From Betaproteobacteria bacterium (GTDB taxonomy: Bacteria; Pseudomonadota; Gammaproteobacteria; Burkholderiales; CANMPU01): DNA of 8,690 nt. The notes below the pieces were generated by a model. It worked only from the letters and a program-made list of their open reading frames with translations. It was not told the origin of the DNA and ran no database searches. Below, in pieces: positions 1-7,218 of this stretch; within the stretch, counting starts at the first letter, position 1, and each line of letters opens with the position of its first letter. Both the position numbers and the translations under genes were made by a program. The stretch covers positions 1 to 8,690 of the forward strand of contig CANMPU010000026.1 in assembly GCA_947499755.1 (NCBI GenBank), written 5' to 3'.

Positions 1-1
1 A

Positions 2-583
2 GAAATTGTATTGCCCGTGCATCAGTGCCTATTAAGTAAGATGGGCATGACACAAATTGAAAAGATATTTTCCCACGCACAAAGTCTTGCCCAGTGCCAT
101 GAATGGCTGTGCCACCATTACCCTCAGGCGGAACTCACCGCCGTTTCTAGCAATGGGCAAGCGGCGCTGTACGCTTCGCGTGAGAGCAACGCGGCAGCGA
201 TCGCGAGCAAGGTAGCCGCGCCCCTCTACGGATTAAATGTGCTTGCCGAAGGCATAGAAGATGACCCCAACAATACGACACGATTTTTGGTGATATCTAC
301 GCAAGATGCCGCGCAGTGTGGCAAAGATAAAACGTCTTTAGTTGTTTCCACCAAGAATCAGCCAGGATCGGTACACTTGTTATTGGCGCCACTAGCAAAG
401 AATCAGGTAAGTATGAGTAAATTGGAGTCGCGTCCTTCTAAAACCGGTTTGTGGGAATATGTGTTTTTTGTCGATTTGGAGGGGCATAGAGAGGATGAAC
501 ATGTCGCACGCGCCTTAAACGAACTCGCACAGTCCGCCGCCTTCGTAAAGATTTTAGGTTCATATCCAAGCGCGGTATTCTAA
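2..583 (+). CDS. pheA: Chorismate mutase/prephenate dehydratase (P-protein), C-terminal part; 5' end outside window
   Basis: This is the last 193 codons of a bifunctional P-protein, which converts chorismate to prephenate and then to phenylpyruvate in cytoplasmic phenylalanine synthesis. The reading frame is open from base 2 (EIVLPVHQCLLS), so the gene continues upstream. The TTG at 11 is an internal codon, not a start. What is visible is the second half of the prephenate dehydratase domain, including the conserved TTRF motif (275-286) whose Thr is catalytic in the family. A C-terminal ACT domain follows, with the ESRP phenylalanine-binding motif (425-436). The other ligand-site motif, GALV in E. 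coli, reads GSVH here (365-376). An intact ACT domain implies allosteric inhibition by phenylalanine. The chorismate mutase domain, expected at the N terminus of a roughly 360-residue protein, cannot be checked. The gene ends 23 bases before hisC and is probably cotranscribed with it. Confidence 0.95.
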   Translation, partial: EIVLPVHQCLLSKMGMTQIEKIFSHAQSLAQCHEWLCHHYPQAELTAVSSNGQAALYASRESNAAAIASKVAAPLYGLNVLAEGIEDDPNNTTRFLVISTQDAAQCGKDKTSLVVSTKNQPGSVHLLLAPLAKNQVSMSKLESRPSKTGLWEYVFFVDLEGHREDEHVARALNELAQSAAFVKILGSYPSAVF

Positions 584-606
584 TTCCAACCTAATGCTGA
601 GCGGCT

Positions 607-1722
607 ATGACTCTCCCGTGTGATCTTGCTCCGGCTTATATACGCGGTATTACGCCGTACCAGCCAGGTAAGCCTCTGTCTGAATTAGAGCGCGAACTTG
701 GCATTCACAATGCGATCAAGCTTGCCTCAAACGAAAATCCCCAAGGCGCAAGCCCGGTGGCGGTGCGTGCCATGCAAGCAGCGCTTGCGGATATTTCGCG
801 TTACCCCGACGGTAATGGCTTTGCATTAAAAAAAGCGCTGTCGGAGCGCTTTGCACTAGACCCGAGGCAGCTCGTTCTGGGTAATGGCTCCAATGACGTA
901 TTGGAATTTGTCGCGCGCGCATTTCTAAAACAGGGGTCGAACGCAATTTATTCGCGTCACGCATTCGCAGTCTACGCCCTGGTAGTGCAGTCAGTGGGTG
1001 CGGCGGGAATTGAAGTCGCGGCTAACAATTACGCACATGATTTGGATGCAATGCTTGCTGCGATTACCGATAATACCCGCATTGTATTTATCGCAAATCC
1101 AAATAATCCCACGGGCACCTTGCTAGATGCGGGCGCGTTACGCAAATTTCTCGAAGCGGTACCCGAGGAAGTTCTGGTCGTGCTTGACGAAGCTTATTAC
1201 GAATATTTACCGCATGAACTTCGCGCAGAAAGCATTGCGTGGTTGCGTGATTTTCCAAACTTAATCATTACCAGAACATTTTCCAAAGCGTACGGTCTTG
1301 CGGGTTTGCGCGTCGGTTATGCCCTAACAAGTGCGTCTATCGCTGATCTTATGAACCGAGTCCGGCAACCTTTTAATGTGAACAGTATTGCATTGGCTGG
1401 CGCAGCAGCAGCGCTCTCGGACGTCGATCACGTTGCGCGTGTGGTTGAAAATAATTTTCTCGGCATGGCGCAAATAATGCGCGGATTGAGTAATCTTGGG
1501 CTAACGACTATTCCTTCCTATGCAAATTTCATCAGTTTTCGTGTTGATCGCGCCAGCGAAATTTACAATGAGTTGCTAAAAAAGGGCGTTATCATCCGCC
1601 CCATTGCGAGCTACGGCATGCCTGAATATCTCAGGGTCACCATAGGTCTGAAAAGTGAAAACGACCAGTTTTTGCACGCCCTAGCGGAGCTATTGCAGGT
1701 AGAGGCGCAACGTACCAGTTAA
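607..1722 (+). CDS. hisC: Histidinol-phosphate / aromatic aminotransferase (PLP fold type I)
   Basis: This is a 371-residue class I/II aminotransferase of HisC type and normal length. Visible PLP-site motifs are SNENP near residue 41, ANPNNPTG (163-170), LDEAYYEY with the cofactor-binding Asp194, and [15 protein letters not shown] with the Schiff-base lysine Lys227. EYLRVTIG carries Arg343, which is expected to bind the substrate carboxylate. The family transaminates histidinol phosphate/imidazole-acetol phosphate with glutamate. Several members also act on phenylpyruvate and hydroxyphenylpyruvate. Position between pheA and tyrA, away from any his gene in the window, suggests it is the aromatic-operon copy (hisC2/hisHb of pseudomonads) and may complete Phe and Tyr synthesis; that is inference. 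The ATG at 607 gives the expected N terminus, but only a weak SD-like TGAG lies upstream. Whether a second hisC exists in the his operon cannot be seen. Confidence 0.94.
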   Translation: MTLPCDLAPAYIRGITPYQPGKPLSELERELGIHNAIKLASNENPQGASPVAVRAMQAALADISRYPDGNGFALKKALSERFALDPRQLVLGNGSNDVLEFVARAFLKQGSNAIYSRHAFAVYALVVQSVGAAGIEVAANNYAHDLDAMLAAITDNTRIVFIANPNNPTGTLLDAGALRKFLEAVPEEVLVVLDEAYYEYLPHELRAESIAWLRDFPNLIITRTFSKAYGLAGLRVGYALTSASIADLMNRVRQPFNVNSIALAGAAAALSDVDHVARVVENNFLGMAQIMRGLSNLGLTTIPSYANFISFRVDRASEIYNELLKKGVIIRPIASYGMPEYLRVTIGLKSENDQFLHALAELLQVEAQRTS

Positions 1723-1748
1723 TCGATAAGCGAATTTAAGTTAACCCT

Positions 1749-2627
1749 GTGGAAGATCTAGAGATAAATAAACTCGTCGTTTTTGGTGTGGGCCTGATCG
1801 GCGGGTCGTTTGCCGCTGCATTAAAAAAAGCAGATAAAGTAAAACACGTTGTTGGTGTAGGGCGCGGACAAGAAAATCTAGCGCGCGCGCTTCAACTCGG
1901 GTTGATTGATGAGGCAACTAACGACGTTGCGCTTGCATTACGTGACGCGGATTTTGTGTTACTCGCAGTTCCCATGGGACAAATGGCACCGATATTTTCG
2001 CAAATTGCCCCTTACCTTGAGGCGGGCGTCGTGGTTTCCGATGCGGGTAGTACCAAGGGCGATATCATTGTGGCGGCACGACGCGTATTGGGCGCGCGGT
2101 TTTCACGTTTTGTCCCTGCGCACCCGATCGCGGGTGCAGAACAAAGCGGTGCGAGCGCAGCGCGTTCGGATTTGTTTATTGGAAAGAAAGTCATCGTTAC
2201 GCCGGAAGCAGATACTGACGGTATGGCACGGCATCGTGTTGCACAGGCATGGTCTGCTTGTGGCGCAGAGGTGATTTCGCTATCTGCTACGCAACATGAC
2301 CAAGTGTTGGCAGCGGTAAGTCATTTACCTCACGTTCTTGCCTATGGTCTAGTGCATATGATTGCGATGCAGCCTAACGCCGAACAGCTATTTGAATTTG
2401 CCGCTGGGGGTTTTAAGGATTTCACGCGGATAGCGAGTAGTTCGGTAGAAATGTGGCGTGATATCTGTATGGGTAATAGAGATGCGTTACTACATTATCT
2501 CAATGCATATCAATTGCAGCTTAAGCAATTTGTTGGTTTTCTAGAAACTGGTGATGCCCATGCTATCGAAGCTATATTCGCGAAAGCGCGTGAGGCACGT
2601 GAGCAGTGGCTTGCCAAGAAAATCTAA
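1749..2627 (+). CDS. tyrA: Prephenate (or arogenate) dehydrogenase
   Basis: This monofunctional TyrA of 292 residues catalyses NAD(P)-dependent oxidative decarboxylation of prephenate to 4-hydroxyphenylpyruvate, or of arogenate to tyrosine. The N-terminal Rossmann motif is VVFGVGLIGGSFA (glycines 13, 15, 18, 19). The helical C-terminal half carries HPIAGAEQSG with the catalytic-type His125, SHLPH (His192, His195), and GGFKDFTRIASS with Arg227, which aligns with the substrate-binding arginine of the family. There is no fused chorismate mutase (unlike E. coli), no ACT domain and no AroA fusion (unlike Pseudomonas). The start is GTG at 1749, which places the dinucleotide motif at the usual distance; no strong SD is visible. 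It lies 26 bases after hisC and 19 before aroA. Whether it prefers prephenate or arogenate, or NAD or NADP, cannot be decided by eye. Confidence 0.95.
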   Translation: MEDLEINKLVVFGVGLIGGSFAAALKKADKVKHVVGVGRGQENLARALQLGLIDEATNDVALALRDADFVLLAVPMGQMAPIFSQIAPYLEAGVVVSDAGSTKGDIIVAARRVLGARFSRFVPAHPIAGAEQSGASAARSDLFIGKKVIVTPEADTDGMARHRVAQAWSACGAEVISLSATQHDQVLAAVSHLPHVLAYGLVHMIAMQPNAEQLFEFAAGGFKDFTRIASSSVEMWRDICMGNRDALLHYLNAYQLQLKQFVGFLETGDAHAIEAIFAKAREAREQWLAKKI

Positions 2628-2646
2628 ACGATTGTTAGTCTAAAAT

Positions 2647-3957
2647 ATGGCGCTGTCGTATCTTATTCAACCCGGTGGACACCTCTCAGGTAGCATACGT
2701 GTGCCTGGAGATAAATCGATCTCCCATCGTTCTATTATATTGGGCGCAATCGCGCAAGGAACCACGCGCGTGAGCGGTTTTCTTGAGGGGGAGGATGCGC
2801 TTGCGACAATTAATATTTTTCGTGCCTTGGGTGTAAAAATAGAAGGACCGGAAAATAGCAGCGTAGTGGTGCATGGGGTAGGTAAATCAGGTTTGGTCGC
2901 CCCCAGAACCTTGTTGGATTGTGGTAACTCTGGTACCACAATGCGTTTGATGGCCGGTCTACTCGCCGCACAAAGATTCTCTTCTATCTTGACCGGCGAC
3001 AGTAGTTTAGTCAAACGCCCGATGCGTCGCGTGGTCGAACCATTGACCAAGATGGGAGCACAAATAGAAACATCCACAAACGGCTGCGCACCTCTGAAAA
3101 TTACCGGCAACTCTGGATTGTGCGGAATTGAATACGCCATGCCGGTGGCAAGTGCCCAAGTAAAGTCCGCCTTACTGCTTGCGGGGTTGTACGCCAGTGG
3201 CAAAACCTGTATCACTGAACGCGTCAAGACGCGCGACCATACGGAAAAAATGTTAAGCGCTTTTGGCTACCATCTAGTCTTAAGCGGTAACACCGTTTGC
3301 GTGACAAGTGAGGAAAAACTTAACGCCACGGACATAACAATTCCGTCAGATATTTCATCGGCAACGTTTTTTATCGTGGGCGCGTCTATTTCGCCCGGGT
3401 CGGACCTTGTGTTGCGAGGTGTTGGAATTAATCCAGCGCGTACCGGTGCTATAGAGATACTGCGCTTGATGGGCGCTGATATTGAACTGCAAAATGAATG
3501 CCTGATGGGCGGAGAACCCGTTGCCGATATCCGCGTACGCTACGCACCACTGTTCGGGATTGATATCCCGCAACCTTATGTTGCCGCAGCGATCGATGAA
3601 TTTCCTGCGCTTTTCATTGCGGCTGCAAACGCAAAAGGAAAAACAGTACTTACAGGGGCCCATGAGCTGAGGGTCAAGGAAAGCGATCGCATACAAGTTA
3701 TGGCAGATGGTCTGACGCGGCTAGGTGTCAATGCAACGCCTACGCTAGATGGAATGATTATTGTGGGTTCGAACTACGACGGCGGTGACATAGATTCTCA
3801 CGGTGATCATCGCGTTGCGATGTCATTTGCGGTCGCGGCATTACGCGCGAAAACAGAGATAAAAATCAACGATTGCGCCAATGTTGCAACCTCGTTCCCC
3901 GGTTTCGCTGTTCTAGCGAGTGCACTAGGACTAAATATTTCTGAATGTAGCAACTAA
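2647..3957 (+). CDS. aroA: 3-phosphoshikimate 1-carboxyvinyltransferase (EPSP synthase)
   Basis: This 436-residue enzyme transfers enolpyruvyl from PEP to shikimate-3-phosphate, the sixth step of the shikimate pathway, in the cytoplasm. Motifs in order are PGDKSISHR (Lys23, Ser24, Arg28), LDCGNSGTTMRLM (89-102), GDSSLVKRPMRR near residue 117, SAQVKSALLLAGL, DEFPAL (Asp317 corresponds to the catalytic Asp), ELRVKESDRI (Glu345, Arg348) and DSHGDHR (383-389). All expected catalytic positions are present. The PEP-site loop reads GNSGTTMRL rather than the GNAGTAMRP of E. coli, so it resembles the form fused to TyrA in pseudomonads and the Bacillus enzyme. The ATG at 2647 is the natural start because the first motif begins at residue 20. 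I see no SD in the 19-base gap after tyrA, so translational coupling is likely. Confidence 0.97.
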   Translation: MALSYLIQPGGHLSGSIRVPGDKSISHRSIILGAIAQGTTRVSGFLEGEDALATINIFRALGVKIEGPENSSVVVHGVGKSGLVAPRTLLDCGNSGTTMRLMAGLLAAQRFSSILTGDSSLVKRPMRRVVEPLTKMGAQIETSTNGCAPLKITGNSGLCGIEYAMPVASAQVKSALLLAGLYASGKTCITERVKTRDHTEKMLSAFGYHLVLSGNTVCVTSEEKLNATDITIPSDISSATFFIVGASISPGSDLVLRGVGINPARTGAIEILRLMGADIELQNECLMGGEPVADIRVRYAPLFGIDIPQPYVAAAIDEFPALFIAAANAKGKTVLTGAHELRVKESDRIQVMADGLTRLGVNATPTLDGMIIVGSNYDGGDIDSHGDHRVAMSFAVAALRAKTEIKINDCANVATSFPGFAVLASALGLNISECSN

Positions 3958-3961
3958 GCAC

Positions 3962-4651
3962 GTGGTAATTTCTGCTCAAATTCCAGTAGTCGCGATCGAT
4001 GGGCCGTCTGCGTCTGGCAAGGGGACAGTCGCGACCTTGGTCGCACAGCAACTAGGGTTTCACGTCCTCGATAGTGGTTTGCTTTACCGCCTGTTGGCCT
4101 TAATGGCACGGCAGAAAAAGGTCGGTTTGGACGACGTACCGGCGTTGACTATGTTGGCGACGACTCTGGACGCCCAATTCAAACAGGGTCAGATCGTCGT
4201 AAACGGCGTGGACGTTAGCGAGGAAGTCCGATCGGAAGCGACTGCGGCCGGTGCATCGCAAGTAGCCGCCTACCCCTTGGTGCGACTAGGGCTTTTGCAA
4301 AAACAGCGAGATTATCGGCGATCCCCAGGTTTGGTCGCTGATGGACGCGATATGGGTTCCACTGTCTTTCCTGACGCGACCCTTAAGACCTATTTGACGG
4401 CAAGTGCCACAGAACGCGCTCGTAGACGTTATAAACAGTTGATAGAAAAAGGAATGCATGCTAATCTTAGCGAAATTTTGCAGGATATTGAGCAACGCGA
4501 TGCGCGCGACGCTAGGCGTAGCGTTGCACCTCTGCAAAAATGCTCGGATGCTGAGTTGTTAGACAGCACGTCTTTGACCATAGACCAAGTCGTGGCGAAG
4601 ATAGTGATGCGCTACCGTAACCTCGATCCGCGCCTGGTGCCATCAAGTTGA
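3962..4651 (+). CDS. cmk: Cytidylate kinase
   Basis: This 229-residue CMP/dCMP kinase phosphorylates CMP and dCMP with ATP, recycling cytidine nucleotides. It starts with the P-loop GPSASGKGT (14-22), followed by DSGLLYR of the CMP-binding region. VADGRDMGS (125-133) and VFPDA contain the family's base- and sugar-contacting Arg/Asp residues (Arg129, Asp130). RDARDARRSVAPL (179-191) is the Arg-rich lid and CMP-phosphate segment. Length matches bacterial Cmk (about 225). The GTG start at 3962 lies only 4 bases after the aroA stop, and no other in-frame start would keep the P-loop, so translation is very probably coupled to aroA. The aroA-cmk-rpsA order is strongly conserved in proteobacteria. 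Confidence 0.96.
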   Translation: MVISAQIPVVAIDGPSASGKGTVATLVAQQLGFHVLDSGLLYRLLALMARQKKVGLDDVPALTMLATTLDAQFKQGQIVVNGVDVSEEVRSEATAAGASQVAAYPLVRLGLLQKQRDYRRSPGLVADGRDMGSTVFPDATLKTYLTASATERARRRYKQLIEKGMHANLSEILQDIEQRDARDARRSVAPLQKCSDAELLDSTSLTIDQVVAKIVMRYRNLDPRLVPSS

Positions 4652-4800
4652 ATCCCGGTTCTATTCCCGTTGGATTACCAACGGTTTAAGCTTAGGCAAA
4701 TAGCACGTCTAAACTTTCAAGGTTTCCGAGATGTAACTTTGGTTGTGATTAACTTTGTTCGCGTAAGCGCAGCATATTTTTTCGGATTTAGAACGTAGTG
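4652..4800 (+). promoter_or_regulatory. cmk-rpsA intergenic region / rpsA leader
   Basis: This is the longest non-coding gap in the window. It holds a perfect hairpin (4667-4684), an 8-base direct repeat TAACTTTG at 4734-4741 and 4750-4757, a further AACTTT at 4712-4717, and generally T/A-rich sequence. The best promoter candidate is weak: TTTAAG (4685-4690), 17 bases, then TCTAAA (4708-4713), which would give a leader of about 80 nt. No convincing SD precedes the rpsA ATG; GGA at 4784-4786 is too far. In E. coli, rpsA has its own promoters and a structured SD-poor leader through which S1 represses its own translation. A similar arrangement is inferred here, not shown. Confidence 0.45.
4667..4684 (+). 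other. Perfect 7-bp hairpin downstream of cmk
   Basis: CCGTTGG, loop ATTA, then CCAACGG forms an uninterrupted stem beginning 15 bases after the cmk stop. Only three T residues follow (TTTAAG), so it is at best a weak intrinsic terminator. It could instead protect a processed 3' end of the upstream message or shape the rpsA leader. The pairing is seen directly; the role is inference. Confidence 0.55.
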
Positions 4801-6516
4801 ATGAATACAGCTCCCACACCCGTCAGCAGTACTGAAAGTTTTGCAGCAATGTTTGAAGAAAGCTTATCACGCCAAGAGATGCGTGCTGGCGAAGTTATTA
4901 CCGCAGAAGTGATTCACATCGATGCGAATTTTGTCGTGGTCAATGCAGGACTAAAGTCGGAGAGTTACATACCCGCAGAGGAATTTTACACTGAAAATGG
5001 TGAAGTCGACGTAAAGCCTGGAGACTTTGTCTCGGTCGCAATCGAATCGTTGGAAGATGGATTCGGTGAAACGCATTTGTCGAGAGAGAAGGCGAAAAGA
5101 CTTGCCGCTTGGCACGAACTCGAAGTGGCTCTCGAAAAGGGAGCGTTAGTTCAAGGATTGGTCAACGGTAAGGTTAAGGGTGGATTAACAGTCATGGTTA
5201 ATGGAATCCGCGCTTTCTTACCAGGATCGTTGGTTGATGTGCGGCCAATTAAAGACACCACGCCCTATGAAGGCAAGCAGCTCGAATTTAAGGTTATCAA
5301 ATTAGACCGTAAGCGGAATAACGTCGTCGTCTCACGACGTGCGGTGTTAGAAGAATCCCAAGGCGCAGAACGTCAGGCGCTAATACAAAACCTTCAAGAA
5401 GGCGCAGTTGTTAAGGGAATTGCTAAAAACATTACCGATTATGGTGCGTTCGTAGACCTAGGCGGAATTGACGGATTGTTGCACATTACCGATCTCGCGT
5501 GGCGCAGAGTAAAACATCCATCCGAAGTTTTAGCAGTGGGTGATGAAGTTGAAGCAAAAATACTTAAGTTCGATCAAGAAAAAAACCGTGTTTCCTTAGG
5601 ATTGAAACAGCTTGGGGAGGATCCTTGGGTGGGTCTTGCGCGGCGCTACCCGCAAAGCACGCGATTGTTTGGAAAGGTGAGCAATCTCACCGACTACGGT
5701 GCATTTGTTGAAATCGAACAAGGTATAGAGGGTCTGGTGCACGTGTCGGAAATGGATTGGACCAATAAGAATTTACATCCCTCACGCTTAGTTCAGCTTG
5801 GCGATGAGGTCGAAGTAATGATATTAGAGATCGACGAACAAAGACGGCGCATTTCGCTTGGCATGAAACAATGTCAAGCTAATCCGTGGGAAGGTTTCTC
5901 GATTAACCATAAGAAGGGCGACAAAGTAAGCGGTCAAATTAAGTCGATTACCGATTTCGGTGTATTCATCGGTTTGCATGGAGGAATTGATGGATTAGTT
6001 TATCTCTCAGACCTATCCTGGACTATTCCCGGCGAAGAAGCGGTACGTAATTTCAAGAAAGGCGAAGAGATAGAGGCAGTCGTCCTCGCTATAGACATTG
6101 AGCGTGAACGTATCTCTCTTGGCATTAAGCAGCTCGAGGGGGACCCATTTACCAGCTACGTCGCCGCTAACGAGAAGGATAGTATTGTAAAAGGTGTCGT
6201 GAAGCTGATAGACCCCAAAGGAGCGGTAATCACTCTCGATACGGATGTTGAAGGGTATCTGCGCGCTTCCGAAGTCTCGCGCGATCGAGTTGAGGACATA
6301 AATACTCACTTGAGGGAGGGAGACTCGATTACGGCTATGATAATCAATGTGGACCGTAAAAGTCGGGCAATCAATTTATCCATCAAAGCAAAAGATAGTG
6401 CAGACGATGCCGAAGTGATGCAGAAAATCGCAGCAGAGACGCCCAGCTCTACAACGACGAATTTAGGCGCAGCGTTGTTAAAGGCGAAATTAGATGTCAA
6501 AACTACCGACAGTTAA
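4801..6516 (+). CDS. rpsA: 30S ribosomal protein S1
   Basis: This 571-residue protein has six S1 (OB-fold) RNA-binding repeats and binds mRNA on the 30S subunit to help initiation. The N terminus ([10 protein letters not shown], residues 13-22) is the ribosome-anchoring type. Approximate repeats are 29-98, 114-184, 199-270, 287-358, 374-445 and 461-531. Repeats 3-5 carry the strong RNA-binding signature: [11 protein letters not shown] (210-220), [11 protein letters not shown] (295-305) and [11 protein letters not shown] (382-392). Repeats 1, 2 and 6 are more diverged, as usual. The C terminus ends with [12 protein letters not shown]. coli S1 has 557 residues, so size is normal. I chose ATG 4801 over the adjacent GTG 4798; the two differ by one residue and no SD decides. 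The weak start region is typical of autoregulated rpsA. Codon use looks richer in GAA/AAA than the flanking biosynthetic genes, fitting high expression. Confidence 0.98.
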   Translation: MNTAPTPVSSTESFAAMFEESLSRQEMRAGEVITAEVIHIDANFVVVNAGLKSESYIPAEEFYTENGEVDVKPGDFVSVAIESLEDGFGETHLSREKAKRLAAWHELEVALEKGALVQGLVNGKVKGGLTVMVNGIRAFLPGSLVDVRPIKDTTPYEGKQLEFKVIKLDRKRNNVVVSRRAVLEESQGAERQALIQNLQEGAVVKGIAKNITDYGAFVDLGGIDGLLHITDLAWRRVKHPSEVLAVGDEVEAKILKFDQEKNRVSLGLKQLGEDPWVGLARRYPQSTRLFGKVSNLTDYGAFVEIEQGIEGLVHVSEMDWTNKNLHPSRLVQLGDEVEVMILEIDEQRRRISLGMKQCQANPWEGFSINHKKGDKVSGQIKSITDFGVFIGLHGGIDGLVYLSDLSWTIPGEEAVRNFKKGEEIEAVVLAIDIERERISLGIKQLEGDPFTSYVAANEKDSIVKGVVKLIDPKGAVITLDTDVEGYLRASEVSRDRVEDINTHLREGDSITAMIINVDRKSRAINLSIKAKDSADDAEVMQKIAAETPSSTTTNLGAALLKAKLDVKTTDS

Positions 6517-6519
6517 GGA
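6515..6519 (+). promoter_or_regulatory. Shine-Dalgarno of ihfB overlapping the rpsA stop codon
   Basis: AAGGA lies 7 bases before the ATG at 6527 and shares its first two bases with the rpsA TAA (6514-6516). It is one of the few strong ribosome-binding sites in the window and decides the ihfB start. The arrangement suggests that terminating rpsA ribosomes help load ihfB. Confidence 0.75.
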
Positions 6520-6526
6520 TTGCGGC

Positions 6527-6811
6527 ATGACTAAGTCAGGGCTCATTAGCAAATTGGCCTTGCGTTACCCGCAGTTGGTAATCAAGGATGCGGAACTTGC
6601 AGTCAAGATGATTTTGGATGCAATGGCAAAAAGCCTTTCAGAGGGGCAACGTATAGAAATTCGCGGTTTTGGTAGCTTTAGTTTGAACTACCGACCGCCA
6701 CGTATCGGGCGTAATCCGAAATCGGGAGAGAAGGTAAATGTTCCCGCAAAACACGTGCCGCATTTTAAAGCTGGAAAGGAATTACGCGAGCGGGTAGATC
6801 AAAAGAGTTAA
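6527..6811 (+). CDS. ihfB: Integration host factor subunit beta
   Basis: This 94-residue DNABII protein has the same length as E. coli IHF-beta and begins MTKSGLI as that protein begins MTKSELI. With IHF-alpha it forms a heterodimer that bends DNA sharply at specific sites. Visible are the dimerising N-terminal helices, the [11 protein letters not shown] core with Glu44 and Arg46 (which read the consensus in the E. coli subunit), the beta-arm [15 protein letters not shown] with the intercalating Pro64, and the C-terminal [14 protein letters not shown]. These features favour IHF-beta over HU. An upstream in-frame ATG at 6494 lies inside rpsA, has no SD and would add 11 residues absent from the family; the ATG at 6527 has AAGGA at good spacing. 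The rpsA-ihfB pair is conserved in proteobacteria. A strong terminator follows. Confidence 0.97.
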   Translation: MTKSGLISKLALRYPQLVIKDAELAVKMILDAMAKSLSEGQRIEIRGFGSFSLNYRPPRIGRNPKSGEKVNVPAKHVPHFKAGKELRERVDQKS

Positions 6812-6837
6812 ACGATTGCATAATGAACCTGACACGG

Positions 6838-6869
6838 GCGGCATTATCGAGAGATTCTGCCGCTTTTTT
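6838..6869 (+). terminator. Rho-independent terminator after ihfB
   Basis: GCGGCA (6838-6843) pairs with TGCCGC (6858-6863). Inside, after a 2x2 mismatch, ATC pairs with GAT around a GAGA (GNRA-type) tetraloop (6849-6852). The stem runs directly into six T residues (6864-6869). It starts 26 bases after the ihfB stop and ends 23 bases before the lapA ATG, so it marks the end of the rpsA-ihfB unit and may also set the level of read-through into lapAB. Confidence 0.85.
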
Positions 6870-6892
6870 ATTAGCGAGGGGCGATTCTAATT

Positions 6893-7192
6893 ATGCGTTA
6901 TGTATATTTCATCATCAAATTGATCTTGTTTCTCGCGCTATTTGGGTTTGCCCTAAAAAACGATGAGACCGTCATACTGCGTTATTATCTAGGTCATGAG
7001 TGGCATGCACCGCTCGTTATTTATTTATTCATTTTTTTCGGTGGTGGTGTCGCTCTAGGCATACTGGCAAGCCTAGGTTATATCTTTAAACGGCGTCGTG
7101 AAATTTCATTCTTGAAACGCGAATTACGTTCCCGAAGTCAGTCTAGATTTTCTCCTGAACGTGTCGCTGAACCACCGGTAGATGCTTCTTAA
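6893..7192 (+). CDS. lapA: Lipopolysaccharide assembly protein A (LapA/YciS, DUF1049)
   Basis: This small 99-residue inner-membrane protein has two predicted membrane helices (about residues 3-21 and 41-65). They are joined by the family's short loop NDETVILRYYLG (23-34) and followed by a basic cytoplasmic tail (KRRREISFLKRELRSRS). This matches LapA, which in E. coli associates with LapB and takes part in controlling LPS synthesis. The ATG at 6893 is preceded by GAGGGG, a plausible though slightly distant ribosome-binding site. It is followed 26 bases later by lapB, the partner gene. The name rests on architecture plus context, since the family is short and poorly conserved; confidence is raised by the adjacent clear lapB. 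Confidence 0.9.
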   Translation: MRYVYFIIKLILFLALFGFALKNDETVILRYYLGHEWHAPLVIYLFIFFGGGVALGILASLGYIFKRRREISFLKRELRSRSQSRFSPERVAEPPVDAS

Positions 7193-7218
7193 CGCAGTAC
7201 AGCCTTTTTTGGTGCTCT

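Noticed and set aside
1906..2274. 122-codon + strand frame inside tyrA
   Set aside because: It is an out-of-frame shadow of TyrA, rich in Arg and His, with no family resemblance; the TyrA frame carries all conserved motifs.
2667..3227. Open frame of 186 codons on the - strand inside aroA
   Set aside because: It lies wholly antisense to a complete, motif-rich EPSP synthase, and its protein resembles no family I recognise. It is a by-product of the codon pattern.
3355..3696. Antisense open frame in aroA (similar ones at 716-964, 4286-4537, 6013-6309, 7143-7493)
   Set aside because: All are opposite strong coding sequence, and none has a recognisable domain or supporting context.
4798..4800. 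GTG immediately before the rpsA ATG as start codon
   Set aside because: The adjacent ATG is the more usual initiator and the difference is a single residue; not decisive, but ATG is preferred.
5431..5970. Direct repeats with similar sequence (ACCGA..A/T.GGTG)
   Set aside because: These are the homologous S1 domain repeats of RpsA (ITDYGAF/LTDYGAF/ITDFGVF), explained by protein architecture, not a DNA repeat element.
6494..6526. Upstream ATG extending ihfB by 11 residues
   Set aside because: It lies in the rpsA coding region, has no SD and adds residues absent from IHF-beta; the ATG at 6527 has a strong SD and matches the family start.
7193..7218. Run of six T between lapA and lapB as a terminator
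   Set aside because: Only a short, bulged and unconvincing pairing surrounds it, with no GC-rich stem before the T run; lapA and lapB are expected to be cotranscribed.
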